Shown here: in pieces, positions 1 through 8,829 of the stretch | How positions within the stretch are numbered: the first letter of the stretch is position 1 | Layout: the number at the start of each line of letters is the position of its first letter | NCBI GenBank assembly: GCA_017161305.1 | Contig: CP031518.1 | Location: 372,001-436,000 of the forward strand | Direction: 5' to 3' | Source of the DNA: Treponema ruminis | GTDB lineage: Bacteria > Spirochaetota > Spirochaetia > Treponematales > Treponemataceae | Length of the DNA stretch: 64,000 nucleotides | The notes under the pieces: generated by a model | What the model saw: the letters and a program-made list of their open reading frames with translations, nothing else | Databases searched by the model: none | What the model was told of the DNA's origin: nothing | Made by a program: the position numbers and the translations under genes

Positions 1-653
1 TGAATGTTGAAAACAAACGCCTGAACAATGTTTTTTCAGCAGATTATTCAAAAAACGGTGAGGTTTACAATTTTATTTCAGGCAGAACAATCGGCTACTT
101 CAAAAATATTTTCCGGGCAATGTATTCTATCAAGCTTACTAAGCCTGATTATATTGGAAAGTTTCTGGACGGACTTATAGGGCTTGGCTTTAATTCTTTT
201 TCTGATATCCAGGAGCTCAATGCCTTCAGAAAGTTTATTCGCGAGCTTACAAAAGATGCCCTTCAGGAATTAGATGGCAAGAAAAAAGAGAAAAAATCTC
301 TGGCTTACAATCATGAACTCAGCCTTGCTGAAAATATAGAAGCCGTTCTTGCCTTTGAAGATAAGCTTGAAGTTGCAGATCTTTCAAAAGTCTGTATGGA
401 AATCTATTCAGAAATTGAACAGAAGTTTAAGACCGATACAGAAGGTCTTTCAAAAATCCTTTTAAGCAATAAAAACTCTAAGGAAGACCTTATCAGCTTG
501 AGAAAGGATTATGACGCAGTTGAGATTTTTTCATTACTCGCTTCAGAGCATATTCCTAGGTCGAAAAAAGAGTGTGTAAGCTCAAAACTGGATGAAATTA
601 TCACAACTTATAAGTTTTATATGAACACCTGTATTCAAACGGAGGCCGCTTAA
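1..653 (+). CDS. Probable AAA+ (MoxR-like) ATPase, C-terminal part, truncated by window edge
   Basis: The frame is open from base 3 to the TAA at 651-653, so the gene begins outside the window; the ATG at 120 is internal. About 216 residues are visible. They are mostly helical and charged, contain no Walker motifs, and include a short SGRTIGYFKNIFRAM stretch that resembles the helical lid of MoxR-type AAA+ proteins. The function is inferred mainly from context: the gene two positions downstream is a HExxH/VWA protein, and such proteins usually sit next to a MoxR ATPase that acts with them as a chaperone pair. The stop overlaps the next ATG by one base, so the two are probably translationally coupled. 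It could be another helical protein; upstream sequence would settle it. Confidence 0.5.
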   Translation, partial: NVENKRLNNVFSADYSKNGEVYNFISGRTIGYFKNIFRAMYSIKLTKPDYIGKFLDGLIGLGFNSFSDIQELNAFRKFIRELTKDALQELDGKKKEKKSLAYNHELSLAENIEAVLAFEDKLEVADLSKVCMEIYSEIEQKFKTDTEGLSKILLSNKNSKEDLISLRKDYDAVEIFSLLASEHIPRSKKECVSSKLDEIITTYKFYMNTCIQTEAA

Positions 654-925
654 TGAAAATAAATGAAATGGAAGGGATTGTACTTGCAAAGCTTAAAGAA
701 AGCTCCAAATTGTATAACAAGACAAAGCAATATTACAAGCTTGGAATTAATAATAAAAATATATTCCTTATTGAGGATGAGCTTTCTGGGGGCGAACCTT
801 CTGTTAAGCCTATCAGTAGGTACGACCTTTTATGCATATACAAGCTTGAAAACGGTCATGTAAAAACTGTCGCTGCGGATGAATTTTTCGGAAATCTATT
901 CGGATTATATTACTACATAGATTGA
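653..925 (+). CDS. Small hypothetical protein between ATPase and VWA genes
   Basis: This 90-residue protein starts at an ATG that overlaps the preceding stop (TAATG), with a GGAGG ribosome binding site about 8 bases upstream, which makes it a convincing gene. I do not recognise the family. There is no signal peptide and no membrane segment. The sequence has alternating charged and hydrophobic residues with several tyrosines, as in a small soluble alpha/beta protein. Its fixed place between the ATPase and the metallopeptidase/VWA gene suggests a third component or adaptor of the same complex; that is inference only. Confidence 0.6.
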   Translation: MKINEMEGIVLAKLKESSKLYNKTKQYYKLGINNKNIFLIEDELSGGEPSVKPISRYDLLCIYKLENGHVKTVAADEFFGNLFGLYYYID

Positions 926-950
926 AAAATTAATGGGGGAAAATTGATTT

Positions 951-2372
951 ATGAAACATGAATATAAGCATTTTTCAGAATTAAAAAAGAAATTGCGGCT
1001 TATTGTTTGTACCCATAATAAGCTTCCCAAGGCGGGCTTGGCAAATGAGGCACTTGCTCTGGTCACAAGAAGCGGAAATGCAAACAGCTGTTATAAAATA
1101 TACACCTCGGAATTTTGTAGCGGAAAATCCTTTTTGATGCATGAAATCGGACATATTGTTTTTCAGCATCTCCGTTATGAAGAAGCCCTAAATCAGCAGA
1201 TTGAAGCAAAGCTGAGGGGGACATGGAAAAGCTTTTCAAAGTATATTTCGTTTGCAAGAGCTACCGAACTTCGAACAATGAAGAGTCTTATTCATCTCTT
1301 AAAAAATTATGCTATGGATATGGAGGTTAACAGCAAGGTTTTTGATGAAGGTGAAAAGCAATTTGTTCTGGAAGAATTGAATCTGGCTGAAAGAAAACGA
1401 TTATCTTTTATTGTAGATAATAAACTTCCCGGTCGTTCGATTGCAGCAAAAAAGCTTGCCCTGTATTTTTATGCAAGGCAAAGAAACCCAAAAGCCTATC
1501 TTATAACTCCTGTTTTTGCAGAAGATTATGGCTTTCCACGGGGGCTTTCCTGGCAGCATTACATAGACTTAATCATTATGAATCCTGACTCTGTTATGCA
1601 AAGAATTTGTGAAAGATTACGCAGCGAGCAGAGACAATTATTAGAAAAGGGAAGCAAAATTCCAGGTGAAGTTATTCGAAGGGCTGCTTGTACTTCAGAT
1701 ATGGCTGATGAGCTTTCGGCAGAAGTATTAAGAAAAACGGAAGGAGAAAGTACAGGAATTCAGCCTGGAAAAACAAAAAGCTTTACAATTAACAAGCTTG
1801 GCCCGGAAGTAAGCCGTTTTATAACGGATCGCGCGGTTGATAATTTTGAAGATATCAGAACTGATTATCTGTATCTTGCAAATCGAGGAAAGGCTGGCAA
1901 CATCCTGCGGGGAAAAACAATCGAACATAGTGATTATGTGCAGGGAAATGTTCACGTCATCGTTGATACAAGCGGTTCGGTAAAAGAAGAAAGCCTTGCC
2001 CAGCTTCTGGACTTGTTTTCTGAAATAAAAAACAGAGTCGGAGAACAAAGTAAGGTAATTTTCTGGGATACAGATTTAAAAAGAATTGATTCTTTAAGGG
2101 AGGGAATAAAGGAAATTCCAAAAGGAGGTGGAACCAAAATTGCCCCCGCAATCAAATACACCGCCAGCCGTTTTTGCAGCGAGAACGACAAGCTTTTTAT
2201 CATCAGCGACTATTGTGACTATCTGGATAAGTGGCTTACCGAGATAAAAAAGCTTCGTTGTTCCTGCTACGGAATCTGCTGGACAGACAACCGAAAAGAG
2301 ATATCTTATCTGGATGAAGAAAAGTTTTACGCATTTTGCAAGGAGGTGGAGACATTGTTCGTGGCATTGTAA
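951..2372 (+). CDS. VWA-like protein with HExxH metallopeptidase-like N-terminus (DUF2201 type)
   Basis: The protein has 473 residues and starts at ATG after a GGGGGAAAA ribosome binding site. The N-terminal half holds a zinc-peptidase-like helix, HEIGH, at about residues 64-68. The C-terminal third is a von Willebrand A fold: DTSGS near residue 339 forms the first metal-ion (MIDAS) loop, GGGT near 390 the second, and ISDYCDY near 417 a later strand. This two-part plan matches the DUF2201/VWA-like family, which normally pairs with a MoxR AAA+ ATPase; the likely upstream partner is the gene cut by the window edge. Known pairs act as cofactor-insertion or remodelling chaperones, and some belong to NTP-dependent conflict systems. 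The substrate is unknown. No signal peptide, so cytoplasmic. Confidence 0.75.
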   Translation: MKHEYKHFSELKKKLRLIVCTHNKLPKAGLANEALALVTRSGNANSCYKIYTSEFCSGKSFLMHEIGHIVFQHLRYEEALNQQIEAKLRGTWKSFSKYISFARATELRTMKSLIHLLKNYAMDMEVNSKVFDEGEKQFVLEELNLAERKRLSFIVDNKLPGRSIAAKKLALYFYARQRNPKAYLITPVFAEDYGFPRGLSWQHYIDLIIMNPDSVMQRICERLRSEQRQLLEKGSKIPGEVIRRAACTSDMADELSAEVLRKTEGESTGIQPGKTKSFTINKLGPEVSRFITDRAVDNFEDIRTDYLYLANRGKAGNILRGKTIEHSDYVQGNVHVIVDTSGSVKEESLAQLLDLFSEIKNRVGEQSKVIFWDTDLKRIDSLREGIKEIPKGGGTKIAPAIKYTASRFCSENDKLFIISDYCDYLDKWLTEIKKLRCSCYGICWTDNRKEISYLDEEKFYAFCKEVETLFVAL

Positions 2373-2427
2373 GGAAATTTGACACCGTAGAGCTTTGTGA
2401 TATATTTATAAAATTGGAGGAAAAGCT

Positions 2428-4563
2428 ATGTTTGAAAATTTAAAAATCGGTGAAATTGCCAGAACTGTTGTTCGTCAGGTGCTGGAAGCAGGAATTTCTG
2501 ATGCAGAACTAAATAATCTCAGAAACCCAGACTACTGTAAGCAGTATTTGGGACTAAATGTCCCTATGCTTATTCCGTATGAGGGCAGAAATGTATATCG
2601 TTATTATGTAAATCCACTCGTTATAAACGGGCAGCAATTTCTTTTGACAAATGACTGGTATGAGCAGGAAAACAATAATGATCGTCCGTATTTGCTGGCA
2701 TGGCTTCGTCAGCATGAAATTGCAAATGCAGATTCTAATTCCGCTCGTAAGGTCATAAAGCTTTCCCCTGAAAAAACTGCATCCACAATAAAGGCATTAA
2801 AATCCGGAATTTATACAATCAAAATAGCCGGTGATTTGAATGAAGAGACTTTGCTTGATATTGCTGATTCATTGCGGGAAAATGAGAATGTTGGAATAGC
2901 ACTTGATTTATCAGAAACAAAGCTAAAATATATTCCTGACAATGTTTTTCATGATTGCGAAAACCTTAACGGTATAAAATTCCCAAATACACTTGAAAAA
3001 GATTCTTTTGGAGCAACAGATTTTGAAAATTGTACTTCACTCACATGCTTTGTTGTTGCAGACGGAAATACATGGTACACATCCGAAAATGGACTGATTC
3101 TTGAGAAAATCAACTTGTCTCCGACCGATAAAACTATAGAAACAAAAAATCTGTATTTATGTCCGTGGGGATGTAAAAAGATTGAAATTCCTTTGGTTTT
3201 TGATATAAATGAAAATGCTTTTCTTGGTTGTGAACAGCTTTCCCAGATAAAATTCTCAGGTACTTGCGAAGAATGGAAGGTGCTTACAAAAGATGCCGTA
3301 TGGTTTGATGATTTTCCTGCAACATCCGTTCAGTGCGAAGACGGTGAGGTTCAATTAGAAAAAAAATCTTCGTCCGTACCAGATGTTCAGGAAGAAAAAG
3401 AAGCATATCAAGAACAGCGTGAAGAAATTCCATTTGAGCAGCGGCTTGAATTTTTTTACAGATGGGCAATTGCATCGGATGGTGGAAATGTCGGAATCGG
3501 AACTGCCCGAAGCTATAAGACATGGCTTCGTAGTGTCAGAAATGAATTGAATGAAGAGCATGGGGAGCATTGGTTTGACCGCCTGCCTGACGGTTATGCA
3601 GAAATCGCCTTTGCTGTCACAGAAAAAGTAAATGCGGCATCTACGACAGCAGAAAAAAAAGGCTGGAACAACAAGCAAAGTGCCTTTAAGAAATTCATAA
3701 CATATCTTGAGCATGATTATGAAGACTTCCCGGAAGACGAAGAAGAACTTGAGCAAGATGCAGTTGGTACAGATTCAGAATCCCCTGCTGGACAATCCGA
3801 ACAGGTCAGCTCATATTCAGAAAATGCTCCTGCATCTGGTGATACTTCGGTTATCGAAACTTTGAATAATAACGACCTTATAAGCAAATTCCGCTCCCGC
3901 CTTACTTCACAAAGCCGATGGTATCCGAAGTTTGGGCTTGATGGCGGTCGTGGACTTTTATATCCGATTCGGACTATTACAAGAATTTTTGCAAATACGA
4001 ATTCTAACGGAAATGAGAATCCATGGGAAAGACTCATGAAACAAAATATAAACAACATGGATTTGCTTTTGGATGAGACAGGTGAAAAAAGATGCAAGAT
4101 TCAGGATGTGAAGCAAATTGAACTGCTCAAAAACGGCGAGTTTACGGTAATACAAAAAAGTGGAATTAAATCCCGTCTTTATACCCGCACGGCCGACGGT
4201 AAAATAAGAGTTGAAAACTCTTTTGCTTGGAGTAAAAAGGAAAAAAAATATGTCCTGAAAGGTTGGAGGCAGCTTTCAATAGACCATATAATTCCTCTTG
4301 AAAACGATTTGAGAACTAAAGAGAAACAGCTGACAGGGCTTAGAAAAATTACAGAAATATTCTCTGAATATCGTTCATCTTGTCCAGAAAATAAAAAAAC
4401 TGAATGGCGTGATGAAAAATCTTGGAGCGGTTCATTTTATGAAGCAAAGAAAAATTTGCTGGATGGCTTACGAGATGAGCTTTTTGCAGATTTGAATGCC
4501 CTTGATAACAGATATGAAATTATGGATAGCATAGAAAATAGCAAAAAAGGTAAAGAAGCATAA
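2428..4563 (+). CDS. Large multidomain protein with BspA-type LRR and HNH-like C-terminus
   Basis: The protein has 711 residues with a GGAGG ribosome binding site. Residues 1-110 are an unrecognised cytoplasmic-type region. Residues about 150-310 are BspA-type leucine-rich repeats (LRR_5), ending in the FSGTCEEW...QCEDGEV cap that also closes the next two proteins. Residues about 340-440 are helical and rich in Trp, and resemble core-binding domains without proving it. After an acidic Ser-rich linker, residues about 490-711 form a separate domain with a SIDHIIPLE motif near 617-625, reminiscent of the histidine loop of HNH nucleases, although I cannot place the remaining ligands. There is no signal peptide, unusual for BspA repeats, which are often on surface proteins. 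It sits 55 bases after the VWA gene and may be part of that operon. Confidence 0.6.
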   Translation: MFENLKIGEIARTVVRQVLEAGISDAELNNLRNPDYCKQYLGLNVPMLIPYEGRNVYRYYVNPLVINGQQFLLTNDWYEQENNNDRPYLLAWLRQHEIANADSNSARKVIKLSPEKTASTIKALKSGIYTIKIAGDLNEETLLDIADSLRENENVGIALDLSETKLKYIPDNVFHDCENLNGIKFPNTLEKDSFGATDFENCTSLTCFVVADGNTWYTSENGLILEKINLSPTDKTIETKNLYLCPWGCKKIEIPLVFDINENAFLGCEQLSQIKFSGTCEEWKVLTKDAVWFDDFPATSVQCEDGEVQLEKKSSSVPDVQEEKEAYQEQREEIPFEQRLEFFYRWAIASDGGNVGIGTARSYKTWLRSVRNELNEEHGEHWFDRLPDGYAEIAFAVTEKVNAASTTAEKKGWNNKQSAFKKFITYLEHDYEDFPEDEEELEQDAVGTDSESPAGQSEQVSSYSENAPASGDTSVIETLNNNDLISKFRSRLTSQSRWYPKFGLDGGRGLLYPIRTITRIFANTNSNGNENPWERLMKQNINNMDLLLDETGEKRCKIQDVKQIELLKNGEFTVIQKSGIKSRLYTRTADGKIRVENSFAWSKKEKKYVLKGWRQLSIDHIIPLENDLRTKEKQLTGLRKITEIFSEYRSSCPENKKTEWRDEKSWSGSFYEAKKNLLDGLRDELFADLNALDNRYEIMDSIENSKKGKEA

Positions 4564-4582
4564 CTAAGGAGCGTGAGAATCA

Positions 4583-5077
4583 ATGTTAATTGAAAATGGA
4601 ATCTTAAAAGCCTATGACGGCGATATGAAGAATGTCGTTATTCCGGAAGGCGTTCGTGTAATTGCAGGCAATGTCGAGGATAGCGACAGAGGCAAACACT
4701 TACAAGGTGTAAAAACCGACGGTGTTTTTTATTTCCCCTTCAACGCTTGCGACTCAATAGAAACTGTGATAATGCCAGACAGCGTAGAAGAAATCGGTCC
4801 AAAGGCTTTCGAGCATTGCAAAAATCTTCGCAGCGTAAAATTCTCCAAAAATCTCAAAAAAATCGGACTAAGTGCATTTCTAGGCTGCGAAAAGTTTACT
4901 GAGATTACGATTCCTGCGTCAGTTACGACAATCGAGCAGTGGGCTTTTGACCTCATTGATATTGCTAACTTCAAATTTGAAGGAACTCTGGAGCAATGGG
5001 ATAAAGTAGAGCTTAGTGATGAAACTTTCAAAGCTTATCCTGTTGTTAATTGTTCTGACGGCAATATTATTGCGTAA
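4583..5077 (+). CDS. BspA-type leucine-rich repeat protein
   Basis: The protein has 164 residues and starts at ATG after AAGGAGCG, 19 bases behind the previous gene. Nearly all of it is LRR_5 repeat: units built on the pattern I-P-x-x-V-x-x-I-x-x-x-A-F-x-x-C, followed by the cap FEGTLEQWDKV...NCSDGN. No signal peptide, lipobox or membrane segment is present, so it is probably cytoplasmic and a protein-interaction module. It looks like a stand-alone copy of the repeat domain of the upstream 711-residue protein and is paralogous to the next gene. Function beyond ligand binding is unknown. Confidence 0.75.
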   Translation: MLIENGILKAYDGDMKNVVIPEGVRVIAGNVEDSDRGKHLQGVKTDGVFYFPFNACDSIETVIMPDSVEEIGPKAFEHCKNLRSVKFSKNLKKIGLSAFLGCEKFTEITIPASVTTIEQWAFDLIDIANFKFEGTLEQWDKVELSDETFKAYPVVNCSDGNIIA

Positions 5078-5182
5078 ACGGTAATTTAAAACAAAGTGGA
5101 CTGCTACTGATATGCCGCAATTTCTGGAAATTACCAGAGCGTTAGGCTTTGATATACAGGAAGCATAATAGGAGTTGTATAA

Positions 5183-5749
5183 ATGGCAAACAAGAATGAT
5201 GTTTTAACAATAAAAGATGGAGTTGTAACAAGTTGTGAAAAGAACGCCGTGAATGTGGAAATCCCTGCGGGCGTGACGAAAATCGACAGGAAGGCATTTT
5301 CTGGCTGCGAATCACTTACATCGGTGGTAATCCCTGAGACTGTGACAGAAATCGAAGCTTTGACGTTCGCATTCTGTCCTTCGCTTAAATCGGTAGAGTT
5401 TAGAGGCACGAAAGCGCAATGGGATGCCGTGAAGCATAAAGTTAATCTGTTCAGCTTTTCAGCTGCAAAGATTAAGGCTGTGAAGTGTTCTGATAGCGTA
5501 TGGGAGAAGCCCATTCTTCTGGTGGAAGATGGTAGTGCGGTGTGTCTCGACTCTAGCGTGACAAATGTTGTAATCCCTGAGGGTGTTAAGGAAATCGCTA
5601 ATGGCGGGTTCTTCGGCTGCAAGAGGATTTCATCAGTAGAATTCGGCGGCACAGTGGCACAATGGGAAGAAATTGAAAAAGGAGAGCATTGGAATGACGG
5701 TGTTCCAGCAAAGTTCGTGAAATGTTCTGACGGTGATGTGGCTCTATAG
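5183..5749 (+). CDS. BspA-type leucine-rich repeat protein, two repeat blocks
   Basis: The protein has 188 residues, ATG after TAGGAG. It contains two consecutive LRR_5 blocks, each closed by the same cap: FRGTKAQWDAV...KCSD near residues 74-107 and FGGTVAQWEEI...KCSDGD near 155-185. This suggests internal duplication of a roughly 90-residue unit shared with the gene before it. No export signal is visible. The 105-base gap from the previous gene holds an 18-codon reading frame that I could not identify. The three adjacent LRR genes differ in length but share the cap, as expected for repeat expansion and shuffling. Confidence 0.75.
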   Translation: MANKNDVLTIKDGVVTSCEKNAVNVEIPAGVTKIDRKAFSGCESLTSVVIPETVTEIEALTFAFCPSLKSVEFRGTKAQWDAVKHKVNLFSFSAAKIKAVKCSDSVWEKPILLVEDGSAVCLDSSVTNVVIPEGVKEIANGGFFGCKRISSVEFGGTVAQWEEIEKGEHWNDGVPAKFVKCSDGDVAL

Positions 5750-5803
5750 GGACCTCATGATATAACGAATAACGTCGCTAACGCTGGCGCATAAGGAGTA
5801 ATA

Positions 5804-5932
5804 AATGGACATTAAAACTATAGAACAAAGGAAAATGAAAAAGAGATTCAGGATATCTTAAATCTTACAATGGATTTTGAATCAGCAAAGTGGGATACAA
5901 CTAAAGTCATTATTGGTTTGCATTTTGTATAG
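5804..5932 (+). pseudogene. Short frameshifted gene remnant
   Basis: An ATG with a strong ribosome binding site (AAGGAGTAATAA) opens a frame reading MDIKTIEQR that soon stops. One frame over, the sequence continues as ENEKEIQDILNLTMDFESA followed by KWDTTKVIIGLHFV and a stop. Joined, they give a plausible 43-residue protein start with one frameshift. I read it as the 5' remnant of a lost gene. No family is recognisable. The stretch 5750-6370 has no intact gene; it holds this remnant, the next one, and AT-rich sequence. Confidence 0.4.
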
Positions 5933-6047
5933 TTCACATACAAAGCCTATGATTATACCACATGATTTGAATAATATGACATTTATTTTTGGGGGTTGAT
6001 TTAAATTGATTGTGTGATAAACTGACGCGTGGGTAAAATATTCTCGG

Positions 6048-6360
6048 ATGACAAGCCCATTGCTGTATGCAGTTCTTTCCAACGCACGGCGAGGGGCTTT
6101 TTGTTTTTCTTCTGGAAGTTTTATACATTTCGGGAAATTTTTACATATTGTAAAAATAGTAGCCCTCGTGGTGATAACAATTCTGTTGACTTTGAAAAAA
6201 AGGATGATGGTTGGCATTTTAATTCAAAAAAATTTGAAGGTAATAAAATAAGTGATGAGGTTTTGTCTAATGAATCAAAAGCTTTGTTCAAAGCTTGCTT
6301 AAAAAAGCGTTGAATAAAGCAGATAGTTTGAATGGATTTATAAATCAACTGAAAAACTAG
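6048..6360 (+). pseudogene. Decayed small membrane-protein gene with two homopolymer frameshifts
   Basis: Three frames fit together into one small protein. The first part encodes a hydrophobic segment, IVKIVALVVITILLTLKK. A run of seven A at 6195-6201 shifts the frame to a region reading DDGWHFNSKKFEGNK and later ESKALFKACLKK. A run of six A at 6301-6306 shifts it again to ALNKADSLNGFINQLKN and a stop. Adding one A to each run restores one frame throughout. The result would be an N-terminally anchored protein with a basic, soluble tail. The second site is A AAA AAG in frame, a classic -1 slippery heptamer, so programmed shifting cannot be excluded. The true start is unclear and no family is recognised. 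Confidence 0.45.
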
Positions 6361-6370
6361 GAGGTAAACT

Positions 6371-6664
6371 ATGGGATTATTAAACGGATGGGGAAAAGCA
6401 TTAAAGAATGTATTAGCAGAAGATTTTGATTTCCTGTGCAAGCCTAAGGAACTCACACCAGAGGAGCGGGCTAATTTAAATAGAATTTTGGCTGATTGTG
6501 AAGAAAAAGAAATGCGGGAGAATTTAGGAATTAATAATAAACCTATTTCCCAAAACTCAGTAGCTTCAAAAGTTGTACCGCAGCAACCTGCTTGCTGCCC
6601 AAAATGTAAAGCTCCTTTAAAAACAAATGCTAATTTTTGTGAAAATTGTGGCACAAGAATCTGA
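6371..6664 (+). CDS. Small zinc-ribbon protein
   Basis: The protein has 97 residues; ATG follows an excellent AGGAGGTAAACT site. The first 60 residues are helical and charged without recognisable motifs. Residues about 74-97 form a zinc ribbon, CPKCKAPLKTNANFCENCG, with four cysteines in two CxxC knuckles. Such ribbons usually bind zinc for structure or protein/nucleic-acid contact. The stop lies 14 bases before the next gene, which begins with three ribbons of the same kind, so the two are very probably an operon and may work together. The molecular role is unknown. Confidence 0.65.
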   Translation: MGLLNGWGKALKNVLAEDFDFLCKPKELTPEERANLNRILADCEEKEMRENLGINNKPISQNSVASKVVPQQPACCPKCKAPLKTNANFCENCGTRI

Positions 6665-6678
6665 AGAGGTAACTTTTA

Positions 6679-8829
6679 GTGAATTTTTGCAGAATTTGCA
6701 TAAATTGTAGGACAAAACTTGACCCCTGGGCAAAATTCTGTCCCGAATGTGGAAAAGAAGTTTTTACCATAAAAAAGTGTTCAAAATGCGGTACGGATAT
6801 TAAAGAGGGGGCAAGATTCTGTCCCGTATGTGGTAATGTTGTGGCCCAAATAATGAAATGCGCAAATTGTGGTTCTGAAATGGACAAGTGGGCAAACTTC
6901 TGCCCTGAATGTGGTTCAAAACAGGAATATGTTGCAGGTATATACAGAATCCGCGGTTTTGATTTGGGAGAAGTCCAGTATCAGGTCTTTTTAAAATATT
7001 CTAAGGACTCATGGGGAACTCAGAAAAATATGGACAAGGCCCTTGAATGGCTTAGAAAATCTGCAGAACACAAAAACACTGATGCAGAGCGAACATTAGG
7101 TGAATTTTACTTAAATGGAACAATCGTTAAGAGAGATGAAAAACTTGCTCTAGAGTGGCTTAAAAAAGCCAGCGAGAAAGGGGATAAAATAGCAAAACAA
7201 ACTATTGATGATTTTGAGCAAGAAAAGAATGCTTTACAGAAGATGCTCGATGAAGAAGCTGTTTCCCATGATGCAAAACTACAGCGTGAAATTGCAAGAA
7301 AGTATTTGCACAACAAAGAACCTGAAAAAGCCGTACTATGGTATAGAAAATCTGCGGATCAAGGTTATGCGGATGCTCAAAATGCACTTGCTTTTAGATA
7401 TTTTGAAGGCGAAGGCGTAGCGAAAAATCTTGCAGAAGCTGTAAAATGGTGGCAAAAGGCTGCGGAACAGGGCAATGCGACTTCACAATGTTATCTTGCT
7501 AATAGATATTATTGTGGTGAAGGTATAGAAAAGAACCTTGAAGAATCTACAAAATGGTGGCTGAAAGCTGCGGAACAAGGTAATTCCGAAGCACAGCGTT
7601 GTCTTGGAAATAACTATTCAAACGGCGAAGGTGTAGAGAAAAATCCTGTAGAAGCTGCAAAATGGTGGTTAAAAGCCGCTGAACAGGGGGATGCCTCTGC
7701 TCAATGTAATATTGGCTGGGCTTACAATAATGGCGAAGGTGTTCAAAAAGACATGAATGCAGCCGTTCAGTGGTACACAAAGGCCGCCTCAAACGGAAAT
7801 GAAACTGCAAAGAAGAATCTTCAGAATATGGAATATGTCATACTGGAAAACCCTCATGTGGAAAATTATAATGTTCATTTGAATTTAACTCCTAAAGACG
7901 CAAAATGGTTTATTGATATAAAGACAGGCTATATGAGGAATTGTATTGCAACAAAAATAAACTTACCTACACCAGGTAATCTGCCTTTTTATGAAATTAC
8001 CCGCTTTATAGAATTTGATTTAGCTATTGATGTATTTGGAAGTAAAAAAAAGAACAGCTTTATTAAATCAATGCAAGTTAGATTGTTTTCAGAGAATGGA
8101 AAAAAGCTTTCCCTTGATTATATGGATTGGGGTGATCCATATTGTGATATTAATATTGATTATGTTCAAGGAAAAATCTATAAGGATGTTCATATTCCAG
8201 TCCGCTTTATTATTTGTTTTCTTGGTTGCGAGCCAAAAGAAACATCAACAGGAGATAGTTTTGCACACTGGAATGAATGGTATATGATGGAAGAGTATCC
8301 GCTTCCAGCCGGTAAATATTATCTTGAAATATACTTTGGAGGCAAAACTGTCCGAACGCAGTTATTCTATTTTGATTGTCCAGAACTTGAAGAGAAGTAT
8401 TATAAAGATGATATGTATACCATGGTAAAATCAAATAAATCTAGTTCAGAGCTTATAGCCTGGGCACAAGAGCAAAATGCCAAATGGACTAAAAAACAGG
8501 AAGCATCCGCCCGCAGAAAGGCTCAACTTGCAAGATGGGAGGCAGAAGAAGCAACAAAACCCGAGGTTATTCGTTGGTATCAGTGTAGTAAATGTTACTT
8601 AACTGTCAAAAAAGCAGGCGATTTTCCATCTCCATTCAATTGTACAGGTGATAAATTTTGTTCTACAGCACAGCATTCTTGGCACATATTAGGGCATTTT
8701 GGTAATAAGCCATATCAATGTAAGTATTGTGGATTAACAATTTATGTTGATGAATATCCTAGCAGTGGCGACATTCCCGAATGTTGCCCCAGTGGACCTA
8801 CAAAAAGACATCAGTTTCATGCACTTTAG
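6679..8829 (+). CDS. Zinc-ribbon and Sel1-repeat protein
   Basis: The protein has 716 residues and starts at GTG with a GAAGAGG site. Residues 4-92 hold three zinc ribbons in tandem (CINCRTKLDPW...CPECG, then two similar). Residues about 95-390 are Sel1-like helical repeats, recognisable from recurrent AxxWWxKAAEQGNxxAQ and YxxGEGVxKN segments, which build scaffolds for protein binding. Residues about 395-630 are an unrecognised, aromatic, beta-rich domain. The last 80 residues carry more cysteines and histidines (CSKC, CKYCG, CC), probably another zinc site. It is cytoplasmic by sequence. The stop overlaps the start of the next gene by 11 bases. Function is not known; the architecture suggests a scaffold or sensor. 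Confidence 0.7.
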   Translation: MNFCRICINCRTKLDPWAKFCPECGKEVFTIKKCSKCGTDIKEGARFCPVCGNVVAQIMKCANCGSEMDKWANFCPECGSKQEYVAGIYRIRGFDLGEVQYQVFLKYSKDSWGTQKNMDKALEWLRKSAEHKNTDAERTLGEFYLNGTIVKRDEKLALEWLKKASEKGDKIAKQTIDDFEQEKNALQKMLDEEAVSHDAKLQREIARKYLHNKEPEKAVLWYRKSADQGYADAQNALAFRYFEGEGVAKNLAEAVKWWQKAAEQGNATSQCYLANRYYCGEGIEKNLEESTKWWLKAAEQGNSEAQRCLGNNYSNGEGVEKNPVEAAKWWLKAAEQGDASAQCNIGWAYNNGEGVQKDMNAAVQWYTKAASNGNETAKKNLQNMEYVILENPHVENYNVHLNLTPKDAKWFIDIKTGYMRNCIATKINLPTPGNLPFYEITRFIEFDLAIDVFGSKKKNSFIKSMQVRLFSENGKKLSLDYMDWGDPYCDINIDYVQGKIYKDVHIPVRFIICFLGCEPKETSTGDSFAHWNEWYMMEEYPLPAGKYYLEIYFGGKTVRTQLFYFDCPELEEKYYKDDMYTMVKSNKSSSELIAWAQEQNAKWTKKQEASARRKAQLARWEAEEATKPEVIRWYQCSKCYLTVKKAGDFPSPFNCTGDKFCSTAQHSWHILGHFGNKPYQCKYCGLTIYVDEYPSSGDIPECCPSGPTKRHQFHAL

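Noticed and set aside
5091-5168. Short reading frame ending in MPQFLEITRALGFDIQEA between two LRR genes
   Set aside because: Only 18 codons from the ATG, no ribosome binding site and no detectable homolog by eye; could be a gene remnant but support is too weak to annotate.
5750-5800. Possible integron attC-like site (ATAACG...CGCTAACGCTGGCG)
   Set aside because: Words resemble core sites but the conserved paired ends are not there, and no integron integrase is visible.
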